Below are positions 8,550-16,453 of a stretch of 49,740 nt of DNA, piece by piece. The notes beneath the pieces are model-generated. The model was not told the origin of the DNA, did not search any database, and saw only the letters and a list, made by a program, of their open reading frames with translations. The stretch lies in the NCBI GenBank assembly GCA_017434455.1, contig JAFRFG010000029.1:1-49740 (forward strand), in the 5' to 3' direction. Numbering within the stretch: position 1 is the stretch's first letter; every line of letters begins with the position of its first letter. A program made the position numbers and the translations under genes. This stretch comes from Thermoguttaceae bacterium (GTDB taxonomy: Bacteria > Planctomycetota > Planctomycetia > Pirellulales > Thermoguttaceae).

Positions 8550-8635
8550 AAATCAAATTATCGTGCCTATGTAGTTGTCTGTCTGATAAACCATCGGAAC
8601 GATACCTAAATGATTATATATACTGTATGCGGGCA
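8550..8635 (-). pseudogene. C-terminal remnant of another SGNH-like gene
   Basis: The minus strand reads IYNHLGIVPMVYQTDNYIG and a stop near 8557, matching the last residues of the SGNH family (IDQYHPDIVLIVYQLNCYND, RPDIVLIVYRTGDYQDAKF). DNA similarity to the downstream flank of the 5113 pseudogene continues to the shared CTAAGAA stretch. Only about 27 codons survive. So each duplicated unit once had a second SGNH gene, now partly deleted in one and nearly gone in the other. Confidence 0.6.
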
Positions 8636-8776
8636 ACCGTACACGGGAGGGATGAAAAGTCCCAGTGAAGTGAATCCGGTGCAAAAGTATATTTGTTTCG
8701 ATGTAAAAGGACTTTTAGGCATTTTTGTTTTAGGTCGTATGTTTCCGTGAAGAGTCAATTGTTTGTAGAACCTGAT
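8636..8776. other. Unexplained structured spacer, possible intron-end remnant
   Basis: This stretch has no reading frame and matches neither duplicated unit by eye. It contains a hairpin-like TGTATGCGG-GCAA-CCGTACA followed by GGGAGGGATGAAAAGTCCC, which could fold as two adjacent hairpins. The order and loop recall domains V and VI of a bacterial group II intron, but the match is weak. The rest is AT-rich with no visible signal. Confidence 0.25.
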
Positions 8777-10060
8777 CTAGCGAAGGCGAAAGACCTTATC
8801 ATTATAACAGTTTAATTGATACACGATGAGAACGATATCAGGATGATATTGATCAATCAAACGATCAAGATTAAAATTCTTTGGTTGATATCGAAGATCG
8901 ATCATCATTGTCTCATGGAAACAAAAAGAGAGAAACGTACCCACAGGAATTCCCGTTGAGTCTTTGAGAATTAGGATTCGTCCCGAATCGATTTTATGGT
9001 TAATGATGTGCTGTTTATAATAATCAGTACCACAATATATGTAGTAACGGTACTGATAGATTTTAAATAAACCGTTATTACTGACCTTATCGGTCGCTAT
9101 CAGAGTTTTTTCAAAACATCCTCTGTTGAAGATGTTTAACCCATGGTGGTTAATTGTGATTACAGAAAAATCCGTTTCGAAGTTTGGTAAATAATAGATG
9201 AGATCATCGGGCGGGACAAAAAAACGGCCTCCCCTTCGCCCTGTAGAACCGATAAACGACCGAGGATCTTGATTCTCGCAAAAAAGATATTTGTTAAAAA
9301 TCGTTTTTCCATCAGGACGGTCAAGGTGAAGAATATCACGAATCTCGTCCGTCAGCGCGGGCATCATCTCAAATACTCTCTCGATTTTCCAGTGATGGTC
9401 TGTTCTATAGAACCAGTTTTGTGGAGAAGGGGAATTCTTGATAAATTCTTCAAAGGCATCGAAATAGAGAATATTGTTTTCCCTGAATTGCCCAGTTAAC
9501 TTTTGGCGTTCAGCGTAGGAAGAGGATTGCATATACATATCAAGAGCACCTAAAGATGAATCGGACTCAAGAAACTCTCTGCCCGGCGGGAGAAGATAAA
9601 GAAATGGGATTCCTTTAGATTCCAGATAATCCTTGAAGTCAGTAATTTGTTCAATACACCATTGCGGAATGGGGGTTTCTACACAAGGCAAAGGACGTAA
9701 GGGACCGGAACATTCGAAATTGATATCATCTGACGTACGCAGATAACCGTCCGTTGGGGAGTGAAAAATGCTTTTTTTCCCACAAATTCTGGCCAGACCG
9801 CCGTAAAGATCGGTACAGGCAAACCGACTGAAAAAAAGAGATTCCTCTCGTTTGACAAAGGTGGTTATGGGACTGAGGGCGTATTTCCATAAGGGAACCT
9901 TTTTGTGCGTTGCCCTCATTTCACCACAACTAATTTTCGTGGAATTCCAGAGTTCCCCTGCCATCATTCCAAACAGACACACCACAAAAAGAACAGAAAC
10001 AACAACCCGTGCAGGGAATTTTGCCTTGGATGTGTCTCGGTTGGGTGTTTGCGGCGCCAT
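8777..10060 (-). CDS. DHHW/AlgX-like SGNH-hydrolase family membrane-anchored protein (copy 2)
   Basis: A 427-residue paralogue of the gene at 5975-7258, identical in length and layout: N-terminal anchor (about 17-36), IPPGRE-type motif LLPPGREFLE, FYRTDHHWKIERVFEM, and late LILKDSTGIPVGTFLS with the candidate nucleophile serine. It is clearly more diverged from copy 1 than the paired Bax inhibitors are from each other, notably between DHHW and the serine motif and at the C-terminus. It starts 21 bases after the Bax-inhibitor stop, behind a strong GGGGGGAGGA site. Base composition is markedly AT-richer than the flanking genes, suggesting different origin or relaxed selection. Role in envelope polysaccharide modification is inference. 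Confidence 0.85.
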   Translation of the reverse strand: MAPQTPNRDTSKAKFPARVVVSVLFVVCLFGMMAGELWNSTKISCGEMRATHKKVPLWKYALSPITTFVKREESLFFSRFACTDLYGGLARICGKKSIFHSPTDGYLRTSDDINFECSGPLRPLPCVETPIPQWCIEQITDFKDYLESKGIPFLYLLPPGREFLESDSSLGALDMYMQSSSYAERQKLTGQFRENNILYFDAFEEFIKNSPSPQNWFYRTDHHWKIERVFEMMPALTDEIRDILHLDRPDGKTIFNKYLFCENQDPRSFIGSTGRRGGRFFVPPDDLIYYLPNFETDFSVITINHHGLNIFNRGCFEKTLIATDKVSNNGLFKIYQYRYYIYCGTDYYKQHIINHKIDSGRILILKDSTGIPVGTFLSFCFHETMMIDLRYQPKNFNLDRLIDQYHPDIVLIVYQLNCYNDKVFRLR

Positions 10061-10081
10061 CGTTTTATCCTCCCCCCGGAA

Positions 10082-10810
10082 TCACCTGCTTCGGTTCAGC
10101 AAGGCGATCAGGATGTAGTAGAAGAGCATCATCACCGAGACGAACAGCTCGGAGGCGGCGAGAACATAACTGCCGCTGCCGCCGTCTTCGAGGTAACTGT
10201 CCATCACCCTGCCGGTGCTGAAGAGGATGTAGCAGCAGGCCAGGGCGATCATGGCGTAGACGAAGATGGTTCCCAGGGGGAAGCCGAAGATCAAGCTGGC
10301 GACAATGAGCCCCAGCGCGGTGATCGAGGCGAAGAAGAGGAAGGGACGGAGGAACGAGAAGTTGTTCCTCGTCATGAAGACGATGACCGACAGCAGCGCG
10401 GTCAGAAGAACCGTGCCGACGGCGGCGTGGAGGACGATGCCGATGTTGTTGGTCAGAAGAACCGCGTAGGCGAGGATGGGGACGAAGATGAGCGTCTCCA
10501 GGACGACGTTCAGCCCCAGGGCGGCGTATTGGGCCAGACGGCTTTGGGAGCGGCTTAAGAGAAGGCCGCTGATAAACGAGGTCGCGAAACACAGCCCCAG
10601 GATGAGCAGTCCCGTTCCCTTCGGGCCGAGCGCGCTGATGGCACTGAGGACCTGCGTCGGGAAGACGGTGAACAGGACGGCCTCCAGCGCCGCGAAGAGG
10701 ACGACGGCGCCGAACAGATGGGCGTAGGTCTTCACCAGGAAGCTCCCGGGACCGGCGACGGCCCGCGGTTCGAAGTCGTCTAAGGAGTACGGATAGGTGT
10801 TCTGGTCCAT
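10082..10810 (-). CDS. Bax inhibitor-1/YccA family membrane protein (copy 2)
   Basis: A 242-residue paralogue of the gene at 7280-8005 with the same seven-helix pattern and LLNRSR tail. Changes are mainly conservative (for example I/V in the membrane segments) plus a short variable loop near residue 210 (YLEDGGSGSY against YYEGGDGGY). That bias towards silent and conservative change suggests both copies remain under selection. It leads the second Bax inhibitor - SGNH unit. Its upstream DNA carries a conserved extended -10 box at 10899-10904. Confidence 0.9.
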   Translation of the reverse strand: MDQNTYPYSLDDFEPRAVAGPGSFLVKTYAHLFGAVVLFAALEAVLFTVFPTQVLSAISALGPKGTGLLILGLCFATSFISGLLLSRSQSRLAQYAALGLNVVLETLIFVPILAYAVLLTNNIGIVLHAAVGTVLLTALLSVIVFMTRNNFSFLRPFLFFASITALGLIVASLIFGFPLGTIFVYAMIALACCYILFSTGRVMDSYLEDGGSGSYVLAASELFVSVMMLFYYILIALLNRSR

Positions 10811-10898
10811 CGGTATCGTCCTTTGCGGTGTTCTCTAAACGTTTTCGGGTGTTTGATATTTCCCCCTTGCGCATCGGGGGACAGACGCTCCACAAAAA

Positions 10899-10904
10899 AT
10901 TATA
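10899..10904 (-). promoter_or_regulatory. Extended -10 promoter candidate for Bax inhibitor copy 2
   Basis: TGTTATAAT on the minus strand, conserved with 8095-8100. It lies about 90 bases upstream of the start codon at 10810. The 310-base gap 10811-11120 also holds the divergent plus-strand box at 11027; nothing else is recognisable there. Confidence 0.5.
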
Positions 10905-11026
10905 ACAGGTTGTCCGGCCGATTCCAGGTGAGTCGTGGCAAAAGAACGACCCTTAAAAACACTTCGCCGGGCAGAGGTCCCAAGCCGCTGCGCCCGAGCG
11001 TGTAGTGTAAAATCCCTCCGATCGGG

Positions 11027-11032
11027 TATAAT
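11027..11032 (+). promoter_or_regulatory. -10 box candidate for the metal-transporter operon
   Basis: A perfect TATAAT about 90 bases before the ATG at 11121, without a clear -35 box. A short GGCGG/CCGCC hairpin lies in the inferred leader at about 11040-11059. The box is conserved in the duplicated copy at 8240. Confidence 0.4.
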
Positions 11033-11120
11033 GACGGGGCGGCGGTTTTGATCTCCGCCGGTCTTTACGAGGCCTCCGCGGACGACTCCGCGAACAAACA
11101 ATAACCCCTCCTAAGACGCT

Positions 11121-11840
11121 ATGACCGAAAACCTGACCTTTTGGGCGGTGATCGCCACCGCGGTGACGACGGCCTTTGTCCATACGTTCACAGGCCCCGA
11201 TCACTATCTTCCCTTCATCGTCCTGTCCCGCGCGCGTCACTGGACGCTGCGCCGGACCCTGACGCTGACGTTTGTTTCGGGACTGGGGCATATCGCCAGC
11301 GCGTTCGGCCTGGCGCTGCTGCTCAGCTATTTAAGCCGCTTAAGCGACCGATTCGCCCCCGAATGGGTCGAGGAAACGCGCGGCTCCCTGGCGGCGTGGA
11401 TGCTTCTGATTCTCGGTGTGGTCTACATGATCTTCGGTCTGATTCACCTCTTCCGCCGGCCCCATACGCACGCCCATATTCACACCGACGGAACCGTTCA
11501 CACGCACGAGCACAGCGCCGTGGATGAGCACGCGCATATCCATGGCGACTCGAGCCACCGGTTATTGCTCGGCTGGTCGCTTTTCATTATCTTCGTGCTC
11601 GGGCCGTGCGAGGCGCTTCTGCCGATCCTCCTCGCCGCCGCGTCGGTCGATAGACTCTGCGTCTTTTGCTCAACGATGGTCTTCACCGCAGTCACGGTCG
11701 CGACGATGCTCCTGGCCGTGACGCTCGGGTACCTGGGGCTTCGCCAGCTCACCTCGCCCTGGATCGAACGGGCGTCCCACCTGCTGGCGGGGCTGATGAT
11801 CACCCTGTGCGGGATTGGGATGATTTTCTTCGACCTGTAA
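11121..11840 (+). CDS. NicO/UreH-like metal-ion transporter with His-rich loop
   Basis: A 239-residue membrane protein with about six helices. Helix one carries HTFTGPDHYLPF, the HxxxGxDH-type signature of nickel/cobalt transporters and UreH-like proteins. A cytoplasmic or periplasmic loop at about residues 114-145 is loaded with histidines (RRPHTHAHIHTDGTVHTHEH and further HAHIHGDSSH), typical of metal capture. Another motif, LGPCEALLPILLAAAS, fits the second half of the fold. Nickel, cobalt or another transition metal is likely; direction of transport is not clear. It is the first of three plus-strand genes (75-base and 71-base gaps). TauE/SafE-like annotation is a possible alternative. Confidence 0.75.
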   Translation: MTENLTFWAVIATAVTTAFVHTFTGPDHYLPFIVLSRARHWTLRRTLTLTFVSGLGHIASAFGLALLLSYLSRLSDRFAPEWVEETRGSLAAWMLLILGVVYMIFGLIHLFRRPHTHAHIHTDGTVHTHEHSAVDEHAHIHGDSSHRLLLGWSLFIIFVLGPCEALLPILLAAASVDRLCVFCSTMVFTAVTVATMLLAVTLGYLGLRQLTSPWIERASHLLAGLMITLCGIGMIFFDL

Positions 11841-11917
11841 AAACCGGCGGCCAGCGGAAAAAAATACGGCAAAACGAAAAAACGTTTCCCTAATACTGCA
11901 AGCAAGGAGACAAAACG

Positions 11918-12424
11918 ATGTCCGACACAACACCTAACGGCGCGGCCAACTCAAACAGCGATATCGACGCGATCCTCCGGCTCCCCCGGGCCCAAAAGGC
12001 GAAAGCGTTTTTTGAGCAGGGGTACAACTGCGCCCAATCGGTGCTGCTGGCTTTTGGCGATAAGACCGGTCTGGCCGACGCCGACGCGGCGCGTTTCGCC
12101 TCCTCGTTCGGCGGCGGCATCGGCCGTCTGCGCGAGGTCTGCGGGGCGTTCAGCGGGATGTGCATGGCCCTTGGGATGATCAGCGGCTGCGCCGACCCGG
12201 CCGATGCCGAGGGAAAGAAGGCACAGTACCAGGTGATCCAAAATCTGGCCGGCCAGTTCCGCGACGCCAACGGGTCGATCGTCTGCCGCGAGCTGCTCGG
12301 CTTGACGCAAAAGTGTTCCGAGCCGACCCCGGAAAAGCGAACCGAGGGGTACTACCGTAAGCGCCCCTGCGGCGATCTGGTCGCGTTCGCCGCGGGACTG
12401 CTTGACCGGGAATTGGCGCGCTGA
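11918..12424 (+). CDS. C_GCAxxG_C_C family putative redox/metal protein
   Basis: A 168-residue soluble protein of the C_GCAxxG_C_C family (PF09719 type). The cysteine pattern is clear: GYNCAQSVLLAFG near residue 38, VCGAFSGMCMALG around 74-86, GCADPAD, VCRELLGLTQKC near 120-130, and RPCGDLV near 150. The family is common in anaerobes and often sits near redox or metal genes; its biochemical role is unproven, though metal or Fe-S binding is assumed. The start follows AAGGAG with 7 bases. It lies 77 bases after the metal-transporter gene, consistent with a metal-handling operon. Confidence 0.8.
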   Translation: MSDTTPNGAANSNSDIDAILRLPRAQKAKAFFEQGYNCAQSVLLAFGDKTGLADADAARFASSFGGGIGRLREVCGAFSGMCMALGMISGCADPADAEGKKAQYQVIQNLAGQFRDANGSIVCRELLGLTQKCSEPTPEKRTEGYYRKRPCGDLVAFAAGLLDRELAR

Positions 12425-12495
12425 GAGAACATTCCCGCGCGGGACAAACCGATTAGGCCGCCTCAGCAGCGGGGCCAGAAAGAGAAGAGCTTGGA

Positions 12496-15400
12496 ATGAA
12501 GACGATTCGCCCCATAGAGGGGGACCCCTACGGTCTGGATGTCGGCTTGAGCGAAGAGCGGTGCGAGCGAGGCCGGAACACCCTGACGCCGCCCGCCAAA
12601 ACTCCCTGGTGGGTGGCGCTTTTGGGGATGTTCCGTGATACGACGATCATCGTCCTCCTTGTTTCGGCGGTCGTTTCCCTGGCGGTCACCGCGGTGGAGC
12701 GCTGGTGCCTTCACGATTCCGGGGCGAGTTTTGTCGATTCGATCGGGATTTTTCTGGCGATCGGCCTGGCGACGGTGGTCGGCTTTTTGAGCGAGCGCAA
12801 AAGCGCCCATGAGTTCGAGCTCCTCAACCAGGTCAAAGAAGATATCACGATCAAAACGATCCGTTCCGGCCAGGTGACGATGGTTCCGATCGCCGATCTG
12901 GTGGTCGGCGACATTGTCGTGCTGGAACCGGGTGATCGCTTAGCCGCCGACGGGGTCCTTCTGGAGGCGGTCAATCTCTCGATCGACGAGTCGATGCTCA
13001 CCGGCGAATCGCTCCCGGCGCTCAAAAAGGCGTATAAGAACGGCCCGGACCAAGATCCGGATCAGTTCGATCTGAAAGAACTGACCGCCAAGGCGCGCCT
13101 CGGTGAGGCGTACTTCACCGCCCGCGGGACGATGGTGACTGACGGCCGAGGATTGATGGTCGTTACCTCCGTCGGAGACCAGACCCAGATGGGGCAGATC
13201 GCCGGGGCGCTGGCGGCCCAGAGCGATTCTGACGAAGAGACCCCGCTGGTCGGCAAGCTCACGGTTCTCGCGCGGCAGATCAGTGTCGGCGGGATCACCG
13301 CGGCGATCGGCATCTTTACCGTGATGGCGGTGATCGACGCGTGGCAGTCGCCGCTTCGCGGCGCCATTAAGGACTGTACCGGCGAGCTGCTGGCGGTTGT
13401 CGGCGCGTCGCTGGCGGTCGGCTGGCTTTTGGAACGATTCGCTCTTAAGCCGTTCCTCAAAAGCATGGATATGAAGCTGAAATCCCCGTGGCTGGCCCTT
13501 TTGGCGTGGCTGGCGATGGTTGTGGCGGCCTTCACGATTTTGCTCGGCCTTTGGGGACTGTCTCGCCAAGCCAATCTCCCCGACGGGGTTGACCTTCTCA
13601 AAGATGTTCTCCTGGCGTTTGTCGTGGCGGTGACGATCATTGTAGTGGCGGTCCCCGAGGGGCTCCCGATGATGGTGACGATCAGTCTGGCGATGAATAT
13701 GATGAAGATGGCGCGCGAGAACTGCCTGGTCCGCCGTCTGGTCGCCTCCGAGACGATCGGTTCGGCGACCGTCATCTGCACCGACAAGACCGGGACTCTG
13801 ACCGAAAATAAAATGGTTCCCCGGCGAATTTTCGCCGATGGGCGGGACTACGCCGCCGACGATTTCGGCAAAAAGATCAAGGCCTTCCCCGGCGCCGGGG
13901 ATTGGGCTCGTCAGATGGCGGTCAACTCTCAGGCGGATCTTCACTTCGAAGAGAAAGACGGAGGAATGATCGTCACGGGTATCGGCAATCCGACCGAGTG
14001 CGCGCTGCTGAAGTTTCTTCACCGGCACGGCGGCGATTATCATCAAGAGCGCTCGTCCGGGAAAATCCTCTTTGAGCTGGGGCACAACTCGCGGCGGAAG
14101 ATGTCGCTGGTGGAGTTTCAAGACCACAAGGGGGGCCGATTTTGCTTCGCCAAGGGAGCGCCGCGGAGGATACTCGACGCCTGCTCGACGATCGTCGTCG
14201 ACGGCCGGGTCGAGCCGATTGCCCCCTACCGTCAGAAGATCGACCGCGCCCTGGCCGATTACGCCAGGCAGTCGCTTCGGGTTTTGGCGTTCTGCTCCAA
14301 AGACGGGCCGCTGGCCGACGATGAACGCCAAACCGATTCCCCCCGATGGAGGGGGAGCGGCTATACGCTCACCTGCCTGGTCGGTATCGCCGATCCTCTC
14401 CGCCGCGAGATTCCCGACGCGGTAAAGCGCTGCCGAAAGGCGCACATCGACGTTAAGATGATCACCGGCGACGCTCTTCCCACCGCCGAGGCGATTGCCC
14501 GCGAGGCGGGGATCTTAACCGGCGTACCCAACGAGCTCGTTCTTACCTCTGACCAGTTCGCCGAGTACTCGGACGATCAGCTCAGTGAGGCCGCCGGGGA
14601 TATCCGCGTTCTGGCCCGATCGACCCCGATGGACAAACTCCGGCTGGTTCAGGCACTGCACCGCAAAGGGGAGGTGGTGGCGATGACCGGCGACGGAACC
14701 AACGACGCGCCCGCGCTGAAGGCCGCCGACGTGGGGCTGTCGATGGGGATCTCCGGAACCGAGGTCGCCAAGGAAGCGAGCGACATTGTTCTGGTGGACG
14801 ATAACTTTAAGAGCATTGTCACCGGGGTTTGGTGGGGGAGGACCCTCTATCAGAATATCCAGCGGTTCCTGCAGTTCCAGCTGTCGGTCAATGTCGTCGC
14901 GCTCATAGCGGCGCTGGTCGGACCGCTGGTCCACATTCCCCTTCCGCTGACCGTCACGCAGCTGCTTTGGATCAACATCATTATGGACACCTTTGCGGCG
15001 CTGGCGCTGTCGAACGACCCTCCCCGGCCGCGGACGATGACCGAAAAGCCGATTGCCCGCGACGCCCACATCATCACCGGGACGATGATCTTCGGTATCC
15101 TCTTCAACGGGCTCTATCAGGTGGCGATTCTCTTCCTGGCGCTGTTCGGCGGCTGGTTCCTGTCCCCGGAGGAAAAGTACAACGGCGCGATCGCCGCGTC
15201 GAGCCCCGAGTATCTCGAGCATAACCTTCCGGCGCTGACCGTCTTTTTCACGATCTTCGTGATGTTCCAGTTCTGGCACAAATTCAACTGCCGCGCTCTG
15301 CGCCACGGCGACCGCCCCTTCGAGCTTCTCCACAAGAATATCCTCTTTATCGTGATCGTCACGTCGATCACCTTAGTCCAAGCGGCGATGGTCCAGATAC

Positions 15401-15534
15401 ACGCCGTCGGGATTTTCTTCCGTACCTGTCCGCTGAGCGCCGGCCAATGGCTCGGGATCACTGCGCTGACCGCGTCGATCCTTCCGGTCGCCTGGATCGG
15501 CCGTCTGTTGGCGGAAAAATTACGCTTAAGTTAA
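12496..15534 (+). CDS. P-type Ca2+-transporting ATPase (type II)
   Basis: A 1012-residue cation pump. The sequence shows the actuator TGES loop near residue 168, the membrane motif VAVPEGLP near 384-391 typical of calcium pumps, the phosphorylation site D430-KTGTLT, and the hinge TGDGTNDAPALK near 732. A C-terminal four- to six-helix domain follows, with NIIMDTFAALALSNDPP. PEGL and length fit the calmodulin-type PMCA/ACA branch (type IIB) found in many bacteria. There is an insertion of two extra hydrophobic segments at about residues 275-350. The protein would export Ca2+ from the cytoplasm using ATP. It is the third gene of the operon begun at 11121. Its ribosome site is weak (AGAAGAG). Confidence 0.9.
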   Translation: MKTIRPIEGDPYGLDVGLSEERCERGRNTLTPPAKTPWWVALLGMFRDTTIIVLLVSAVVSLAVTAVERWCLHDSGASFVDSIGIFLAIGLATVVGFLSERKSAHEFELLNQVKEDITIKTIRSGQVTMVPIADLVVGDIVVLEPGDRLAADGVLLEAVNLSIDESMLTGESLPALKKAYKNGPDQDPDQFDLKELTAKARLGEAYFTARGTMVTDGRGLMVVTSVGDQTQMGQIAGALAAQSDSDEETPLVGKLTVLARQISVGGITAAIGIFTVMAVIDAWQSPLRGAIKDCTGELLAVVGASLAVGWLLERFALKPFLKSMDMKLKSPWLALLAWLAMVVAAFTILLGLWGLSRQANLPDGVDLLKDVLLAFVVAVTIIVVAVPEGLPMMVTISLAMNMMKMARENCLVRRLVASETIGSATVICTDKTGTLTENKMVPRRIFADGRDYAADDFGKKIKAFPGAGDWARQMAVNSQADLHFEEKDGGMIVTGIGNPTECALLKFLHRHGGDYHQERSSGKILFELGHNSRRKMSLVEFQDHKGGRFCFAKGAPRRILDACSTIVVDGRVEPIAPYRQKIDRALADYARQSLRVLAFCSKDGPLADDERQTDSPRWRGSGYTLTCLVGIADPLRREIPDAVKRCRKAHIDVKMITGDALPTAEAIAREAGILTGVPNELVLTSDQFAEYSDDQLSEAAGDIRVLARSTPMDKLRLVQALHRKGEVVAMTGDGTNDAPALKAADVGLSMGISGTEVAKEASDIVLVDDNFKSIVTGVWWGRTLYQNIQRFLQFQLSVNVVALIAALVGPLVHIPLPLTVTQLLWINIIMDTFAALALSNDPPRPRTMTEKPIARDAHIITGTMIFGILFNGLYQVAILFLALFGGWFLSPEEKYNGAIAASSPEYLEHNLPALTVFFTIFVMFQFWHKFNCRALRHGDRPFELLHKNILFIVIVTSITLVQAAMVQIHAVGIFFRTCPLSAGQWLGITALTASILPVAWIGRLLAEKLRLS

Positions 15535-15559
15535 TTCGTGAAAAAAGTCCCTTTTAACC

Positions 15560-15565
15560 TATAAT
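15560..15565 (+). promoter_or_regulatory. -10 box candidate upstream of the repeat-protein pair
   Basis: TATAAT sits 26 bases after the ATPase stop codon and about 93 bases before the ATG at 15658. No convincing -35 box is seen. It suggests that the two 111-residue proteins have their own transcript. Confidence 0.35.
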
Positions 15566-15657
15566 AACAGGTAGAAGCGCCGGACCGTAAAAAACGTCAC
15601 GACGAATCCGGTACCGGCGGCGGCTGAATCACTGTCTTGAGTAGGAAAGGGTAAACG

Positions 15658-15993
15658 ATGGCAGGAAAATTCTGGCGGGGGGATCGGACCTACGGAACTC
15701 CGGACGCTCGGTACGAAGACGGGAAGATCTGGCGCGGGGATAAGACCTACGGCACCCCCGATGCCCGATACGACGGCGGTAAAATTTGGATAGGGGATCG
15801 GACCTACGGAACCCCGGACGCTCGGTACGAGAACGGGAAGATCTGGCGGGGGGATCGAATCTACGGCACCCCCGACGCCCGCTGGGACGACGGCAAGGTT
15901 TGGATGGGGGACCGAACGTTCGGCACCCCTGACGGAAGATATGAAGGGACCGACGCCGGCGCCGCGGCATGCGCGTTTTTACTGCTGCTTTAA
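15658..15993 (+). CDS. Five-repeat small protein with hydrophobic Cys tail (copy 1)
   Basis: A 111-residue protein built as Met-Ala, five exact 19-residue repeats (residues 3-97) of pattern GKxWxGDxTYGTPDARYxx, and a 14-residue tail TDAGAAACAFLLLL. No signal peptide is present. Repeats alternate hydrophobic and polar residues (KIW, TYG, ARY), so each probably forms beta strands, and five could close into a small propeller-like or beta-flower ring. The conserved tail could insert in a membrane or bind a partner through its cysteine. The start follows AGGAAAGGG. A paralogue with the same architecture follows at 16105. I do not recognise the family with certainty; a multi-core peptide precursor is possible but no modifying enzymes are nearby. 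Confidence 0.8.
   Translation: MAGKFWRGDRTYGTPDARYEDGKIWRGDKTYGTPDARYDGGKIWIGDRTYGTPDARYENGKIWRGDRIYGTPDARWDDGKVWMGDRTFGTPDGRYEGTDAGAAACAFLLLL
15664..15948 (+). repeat. Five 57-base repeats within the copy 1 gene
   Basis: Five consecutive in-frame 57-base units, each coding 19 residues starting with Gly-Lys. No unit is longer or shorter. The DNA of the units has diverged at many third positions, so the array is not a recent slippage product. Confidence 0.85.
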
Positions 15994-16104
15994 AGCGCGC
16001 GAGGTCCCGTGTTTTAGGCGGTTAAAACCTCTTTGTGCCACACAATCGGGCGGGATGATCACGCGCGGCGGCAAAACACTGTCTCAACAAAGGAAAGGTG
16101 AAAT

Positions 16105-16440
16105 ATGGCCGGACAATTTTGGCGGGGAGCCACAACCTTCGGGCTTCCCGACGCCCGGTACGAGAACGGGCAGTCTTGGAAGGGCGCCACGACCTTCGGG
16201 CTTCCTGACGCCCGGTACGAGAATGGGAAGATTTGGAAGGGAGCGACGACCTTTGGGCTCCCCGACGCCCGGTACGAGAGTGGGAAGATTTGGCGGGGAG
16301 CCACGACTTTCGGACTCCCCGACGCCCGGTACGAGAACGGGCAAATTTGGCTGGGCGCCACCACCTTTGGGCTCCCCGACGCCCGCTACGACAGCGACGA
16401 TGACGGCGCCGCGGCGTGCGCGTTTTTGCTGCTGTTTTAA
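16105..16440 (+). CDS. Five-repeat small protein with hydrophobic Cys tail (copy 2)
   Basis: A second 111-residue protein with the same plan: Met-Ala, five 19-residue repeats of pattern GxxWxGATTFGLPDARYxx, and the tail DDDGAAACAFLLLF. Relative to copy 1, GDRTYGTPDARY has become GATTFGLPDARY in all five units, so the repeats within each protein resemble one another more than they resemble the units of the partner. That points to homogenisation inside each gene after duplication. The start follows AGGAAAGGTGAAAT. The 111-base gap from copy 1 holds no other gene. The stop lies only 13 bases from the converging oxidoreductase gene. Function unknown. Confidence 0.8.
   Translation: MAGQFWRGATTFGLPDARYENGQSWKGATTFGLPDARYENGKIWKGATTFGLPDARYESGKIWRGATTFGLPDARYENGQIWLGATTFGLPDARYDSDDDGAAACAFLLLF
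16111..16395 (+). repeat. Five 57-base repeats within the copy 2 gene
   Basis: Five in-frame 57-base units coding GxxWxGATTFGLPDARYxx. The units are more alike than in copy 1, with the coding stretch for GLPDARYE almost unchanged from unit to unit. Confidence 0.85.
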
Positions 16441-16453
16441 AACGCTCGCGGAC

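Larger units (their letters stand above)
4880..11090. repeat. Tandem duplication 2 (Bax inhibitor - SGNH - VCBS leader unit)
   Basis: Unit one is about 4880-8302 and unit two about 8303-11090. Each holds, in minus-strand order, a shared upstream region, a Bax-inhibitor gene, an SGNH-like gene, SGNH remains, the VCBS promoter and the VCBS leader. The junction near 8303 joins VCBS codon 30 to the Bax upstream region. Unit one keeps a longer SGNH remnant than unit two. Confidence 0.75.

Noticed and set aside
8640..8700. Cobalamin riboswitch reading of the GTGAATCCGGTGC stretch
   Set aside because: Only a few bases resemble the B12 box, the surrounding conserved helices are not seen, and no B12 gene follows.
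12940..14445. 501-codon minus-strand frame opposite the Ca2+ ATPase
   Set aside because: The sense strand has every P-type ATPase motif; the antisense frame has none and no start signals.
15658..16440. Multi-core ribosomal-peptide precursor interpretation of the repeat proteins
   Set aside because: No radical-SAM, cyclase, protease or lanthipeptide enzymes lie nearby, and there is no leader before the first repeat; kept only as a weak alternative.
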